From an uncultured Lachnospiraceae bacterium (GTDB lineage: Bacteria > Bacillota > Clostridia > Lachnospirales > Lachnospiraceae), in assembly GCA_949471785.1 (NCBI GenBank), contig CASWRE010000001.1:1-64000 (forward strand): a stretch of 64,000 nucleotides of DNA. The letters are read 5' to 3'. A program made the translations under genes and the position numbers. Each line of letters opens with the position of its first letter. Position 1 is the stretch's first letter. The notes beneath the pieces are model-generated. The model was not told where the DNA came from, ran no database searches, and saw only the letters and a list, made by a program, of their open reading frames with translations. Below are positions 60,895-64,000 of the stretch, piece by piece.

Positions 60895-62307
60895 TTACTC
60901 TTTCCCGTTAAAACAATACGTACACACCTTGCACGGCTCCAACCCGATGGAAGCCAGCAAGTCGTCCAGACGGTGGTAGCGCAAGGTGGTAAAGTTCAAT
61001 TTCTTCCGGATCTCCTCCAACATCCTGGCATAACGACAGGAGCAGGGATCGGCATACTCTTCCAGTACCTCCTCGGATACCCCGTCGCCTTCCTGCTCAC
61101 CGATCACCCGGCGGGTAATCAGCTCCATCTCCGATTTCGAACGGGAGAAGTTTAAAAATTTGCAGCCGTAAATCAGCGGAGGACAGGCCGGACGCACATG
61201 CACCTCTTTCGCCCCGCTCCTATACAGGAATTCCGTGGTATCACGAAGCTGAGTGCCCCGCACAATAGAATCGTCAATCAGCAGCAGCCTCTTATCCCTG
61301 ATCAATGCCTGCACCGGGATCAGCTTCATGCGGGCGATCAGCTCCCTCTGGTTCTGGTTGGTTGGCATGAAAGACCGGGGCCATGTGGGCGTATATTTGA
61401 TAAAAGGACGCGCATAGGGAATACCCGATTCGTTGGAGTAACCGACGGCATGGGCGATGCCGGAATCCGGCACCCCGGCCACGATATCCGGCTCCACCGT
61501 ATCCCCGTCCCGCTTTGCCAGCATACTGCCGCAGTTATAGCGCATCTGCTCCACATTGATCCCCTCATAGGCTGATGTGGGATATCCATAATAAACCCAC
61601 AGAAAAGAACAAATCCTCATATCTTTCCCGGCAGGGGCCAGCACTTCCACGCCGTCGGGACGGATACGCACGATCTCTCCCGGCCCCAGCTCCTTATAAT
61701 CGGTATAGCCCAGATTGATGTAGGCAAAGCTCTCAAAGGAAACGCAGTAAGCATCTTCCTTCTGCCCGATCACGCAGGGCGTTCGTCCAAAGCGGTCCCT
61801 GGCCGCGTAAATCCCGTCTTTCGTCATCAGCAGCAGAGTCATGGAACCATCCACGGCTTCCTGCACATAGCGGATACCCTCCACCAGGCTGTCCCTCTTG
61901 CAAATCAGGGCCGCGACCAGTTCCGTAGCATTAATCTGCCCGTTGGTCATCTCCTGGAAATGAGCGGGCCCGTCCTTATATATTTCTTTCAGCAGTTCAT
62001 CAAAATTATTGATTTTACCCACTGTCGTGATGGCAAAACTGCCCAGATGAGACTGGATCAAAAGGGGCTGGGGTTCAAAATCCGAAATACAGCCGATACC
62101 CAGATAGCCCTTCATTTCTCCCACATCCCGGTCAAATTTTGTACGAAAAGGAGAATTTTCAATATTATGGATCGCCCGATTAAATCCGCCCTCCCCGTAA
62201 GTAGCCATACCGCCACGCCTCGTCCCCAGATGGGAGTGATAATCAATTCCATAAAATAATTCCAGCACACAGTCCCGTTTTGTGGCAACGCCAAAAAATC
62301 CGCCCAT
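60895..62307 (-). CDS. Amidophosphoribosyltransferase-like protein lacking the N-terminal catalytic Cys
   Basis: This 470-aa PurF-like protein has an Ntn-type N-terminal domain (DYHSHLGTRRGGMATYG, YLGIGCISDFEPQPLL) and a phosphoribosyltransferase domain with the PRPP loop RLLLIDDSIVRGTQLRDT. True PurF matures to an N-terminal Cys that cleaves glutamine. This protein starts MGGFFGVATK, with Gly at that place. It also has a Cys-rich C-terminus (CSCRYARML, CKVCTYCF). It may use free ammonia, or have a different role. ATG 62307 follows AAAGGAG. It lies 112 bp after rpiB2. Confidence 0.85.
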   Translation of the reverse strand: MGGFFGVATKRDCVLELFYGIDYHSHLGTRRGGMATYGEGGFNRAIHNIENSPFRTKFDRDVGEMKGYLGIGCISDFEPQPLLIQSHLGSFAITTVGKINNFDELLKEIYKDGPAHFQEMTNGQINATELVAALICKRDSLVEGIRYVQEAVDGSMTLLLMTKDGIYAARDRFGRTPCVIGQKEDAYCVSFESFAYINLGYTDYKELGPGEIVRIRPDGVEVLAPAGKDMRICSFLWVYYGYPTSAYEGINVEQMRYNCGSMLAKRDGDTVEPDIVAGVPDSGIAHAVGYSNESGIPYARPFIKYTPTWPRSFMPTNQNQRELIARMKLIPVQALIRDKRLLLIDDSIVRGTQLRDTTEFLYRSGAKEVHVRPACPPLIYGCKFLNFSRSKSEMELITRRVIGEQEGDGVSEEVLEEYADPCSCRYARMLEEIRKKLNFTTLRYHRLDDLLASIGLEPCKVCTYCFNGKE

Positions 62308-62419
62308 AAATACGATACTCCTTTTCCCAAACCGTTCGCAGCCGTTTTGTACTTTCACGGCCGCAATTATTCTATTGCTTCCCGACTATCTGTTTCCGTT
62401 CTTTTTTGCCGGCCCTGTC

Positions 62420-62866
62420 CTACTCTCTTTCCGCTTCAATTGCCGTGATCATGTCCACCCGTCTTTTATGGCGGCCGCCCTCAAATTCCGCGCCCAGCCA
62501 GGCGCCGACGATCATCTTTGCCAGCTCTGTGCCTACCACCCGACTGCCGAAAGCCAGAATATTGGTATCGTTATGCTCTTTAGAGAGCTTGGCCGAATAG
62601 GGTTCGCTGCACACCACGGCCCGGATACCCTTCACCTTATTGGCCGCCAGTGAGATTCCCACGCCCGTACCGCAGATCAATATGCCCTGATCCACCACTT
62701 TATCCCGCACCGCGCAGGCTACTTTCTTTCCGTATACCGGATAATCGCAGGACTCCCGCTCGTCCGTACCGTAATTGACTACCTCATGGCCCATAGACTC
62801 CAGATACGCTGCGATTTCCCTTTTCAAATCCACCGATGTATGATCATTGCCTATTCCGATTTTCAT
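62420..62866 (-). CDS. rpiB: Ribose-5-phosphate isomerase B, second copy
   Basis: This 148-aa RpiB has KIGIGNDHTSVDLKREI, the catalytic GILICGTGVGISLAANKVKG and KEHNDTNILAFGSRVVG. It is clearly distinct from the copy at 19944-20384. Following a split transketolase it forms a non-oxidative pentose-phosphate set that also supplies ribose 5-phosphate for the nearby PurF-like gene. Confidence 0.92.
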   Translation of the reverse strand: MKIGIGNDHTSVDLKREIAAYLESMGHEVVNYGTDERESCDYPVYGKKVACAVRDKVVDQGILICGTGVGISLAANKVKGIRAVVCSEPYSAKLSKEHNDTNILAFGSRVVGTELAKMIVGAWLGAEFEGGRHKRRVDMITAIEAERE

Positions 62867-62913
62867 CTCACGTTTCCTCCGATATTTTCCGTAAAACTAC
62901 ACACTATGTCATA

Positions 62914-62943
62914 GAGGCATCGACCAAAAACGGCCGATGCCTC
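62914..62943 (-). terminator. Hairpin between transketolase and rpiB2
   Basis: GAGGCATCG (62914-62922) and CGATGCCTC (62935-62943) form a perfect 9-bp stem with a 12-nt loop. There is no T run after it on the minus strand, so it may be a processing or attenuation stem. Confidence 0.45.
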
Positions 62944-62979
62944 CTGTATTATACAGGCCGCCGCCCGAAACGGCAACCT

Positions 62980-63921
62980 TTATTTTACAAATTCCAAAAC
63001 CTGCTCGTATACGCCTTTTCCGTCCAGACGATATTTCTCCAGCAGCTTCACCGCCGGGCCGGATTCACCGAACACATCCTGCACGCCGATTTTCTTCACA
63101 GGCGCCGGCTGCCTCTCGCAGAGCACATCGCAGACTGCGCTGCCCAGGCCTCCGATCACCGAATGCTCCTCCACGGTAACAAGCCGGCCGCATTCCTTCG
63201 CCGCCTTTACGACCAGATCCGCGTCGATGGGTTTGATCGTATGGATATTGATCACTCTGGCCCCAATGCCCTCTGCTTTCAGCAAATCGGCGGCCTCCAG
63301 AGCCGAATTCACACAGAGGCCTGTTGCAATGATGGCCACATCCTGACCCTCCCGCAGCGTCACGCCCTTGCCGATCTCAAATTTATAATCCGGGCCGTCG
63401 TTGATCACCGGAACCGCCAGCCGGCCGAAGCGCAGATACACCGGGCCGTCCATCTCGTAGGCCGCCCGAACTGCCGCCTTCGCCTCCACATCGTCAGAGG
63501 GATTAATGACCGTCATGCCCGGAATCGTGCGCATCAGGGCAATATCCTCGTTGCACTGATGGGTGGCTCCGTCCTCGCCCACGGAGATACCCGCATGGGT
63601 GGCACCGATCTTTACGTTCAAATGAGGATAACCCACGGAATTTCTCACCTGCTCAAAAGCCCTGCCCGCCGCAAACATGGCAAAAGTGCTGGCAAAGGGC
63701 ACCTTGCCTGTGGCAGCCATACCGGCGGCAATGCCGATCATATTGGACTCGGCGATCCCGCAGTCGATATGCCGCTCCGGGAATACGGCCCTGAATTTCC
63801 CTGTCTGTGTAGCGGCTGCCAGATCGGCATCCAGAACAACCAGATTTTCATGCTCCCTGCCAAGTTCCACAAGAGCCTCGCCATAGCTCTGTCTGGTGGC
63901 GACTTTCTTTACTTCTGACAT
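62980..63921 (-). CDS. Transketolase C-terminal subunit, second copy
   Basis: This 313-aa subunit matches the one at 27219-28157 over its full length: VLDADLAAATQTGKF, DCGIAESNMIGIAAGMA, ATHAGISVGEDGATHQ and VTVEEHSVIGGLGSAV. All catalytic segments are present. With the partial upstream gene it makes a second split transketolase, probably the general housekeeping copy. Confidence 0.93.
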   Translation of the reverse strand: MSEVKKVATRQSYGEALVELGREHENLVVLDADLAAATQTGKFRAVFPERHIDCGIAESNMIGIAAGMAATGKVPFASTFAMFAAGRAFEQVRNSVGYPHLNVKIGATHAGISVGEDGATHQCNEDIALMRTIPGMTVINPSDDVEAKAAVRAAYEMDGPVYLRFGRLAVPVINDGPDYKFEIGKGVTLREGQDVAIIATGLCVNSALEAADLLKAEGIGARVINIHTIKPIDADLVVKAAKECGRLVTVEEHSVIGGLGSAVCDVLCERQPAPVKKIGVQDVFGESGPAVKLLEKYRLDGKGVYEQVLEFVK

Positions 63922-64000
63922 AACGCTTCACCTGCCTTTTCCAAATCTGCCATGGCTATGGCATACTCTTCGTCATTGGGGGCCTTGCCGTGCCAGCCCA
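63909..64000 (-). CDS. Transketolase N-terminal subunit, second copy (C-terminal end only)
   Basis: The last 30 codons are inside the window and read WHGKAPNDEEYAIAMADLEK then AGEALCQK and TAA (63909-63911). They match the end of the subunit at 26392-27231. The 13-bp overlap with the next gene is the same as in the first copy. Confidence 0.88.
   Translation of the reverse strand, partial: GWHGKAPNDEEYAIAMADLEKAGEALCQK

Overview
The window is a chromosomal segment of a spore-forming, anaerobic, gut-type Clostridia, most likely a Lachnospiraceae member. The evidence is SpoIIID, an alpha/beta-type small acid-soluble spore protein, a Rex-controlled AdhE, NudC, the DUF6128 and DUF1700/DUF4097 families, and many sugar importers and glycosidases. 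The genus cannot be fixed from the sequence alone.

Bases 1 to about 6100 are the right-hand part of an AT-richer integrative mobilizable or conjugative element. It carries a relaxase (cut by the window edge), MobC, a candidate oriT, an actin-type segregation pair (ParM-like, ParR-like) with centromere-like repeats, TnpV, a second ribbon-helix-helix protein, a tyrosine integrase, an excisionase-like protein and an XRE regulator. It ends exactly at the 3' end of guaA, a known integration site for such elements. The left junction lies outside the window.

From 6.1 to 12.1 kb lie guaA, spoIIID (with a sigma-E-like promoter), an L,D-transpeptidase and a corrinoid-type methyltransferase (uroporphyrinogen-decarboxylase fold). 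From 12.2 to 28.2 kb lies one large regulon. An 11-gene minus-strand operon (PfkB kinase, SIS isomerase, RpiB, class II aldolase, small ORF, RbsBAC-type importer, phosphohexomutase, HAD phosphatase, VOC protein) sits next to a pfkB2-lacI pair and a divergent operon: inositol-3-phosphate synthase, ribulose-phosphate epimerase and a two-subunit transketolase. All three promoters carry the same LacI-type palindrome (core GTTAACGTTAAC) just downstream of well-formed -35/-10 boxes. I read this as one sugar or cyclitol assimilation system in which an Ino1 enzyme is wired to import, kinase and pentose-phosphate genes.

From 28.2 to 43.4 kb there is mixed housekeeping: a membrane MutS-like ATPase with a membrane-anchored MerR protein, NudC, a sodium:solute symporter, AzlCD, a spore protein, a PadR-controlled envelope operon, an ABC exporter, TadA and DUF6128. 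From 43.7 to 54.7 kb lies a glycan-use locus: GH95 fucosidase, an importer without its own ATPase, a YesMN-type two-component system and a GH31 enzyme. From 55 kb come adhE with two interlocked Rex sites, a kinase-like protein, YesL, an AraC regulator, a PurF-like protein whose catalytic N-terminal Cys is missing, and a second rpiB plus split transketolase set running off the right edge.

The most unexpected non-coding feature is a family of five dispersed, structured, intergenic repeats (about 130 to 240 bp) with GTAAC...GTTAC inverted ends. Three copies show 8-9 bp flanking duplications. Two stem-loops are kept while their stem sequences change. They look like non-autonomous elements, possibly IS66-type by their GTAA ends and 8-bp duplication, that may also fold as RNA.
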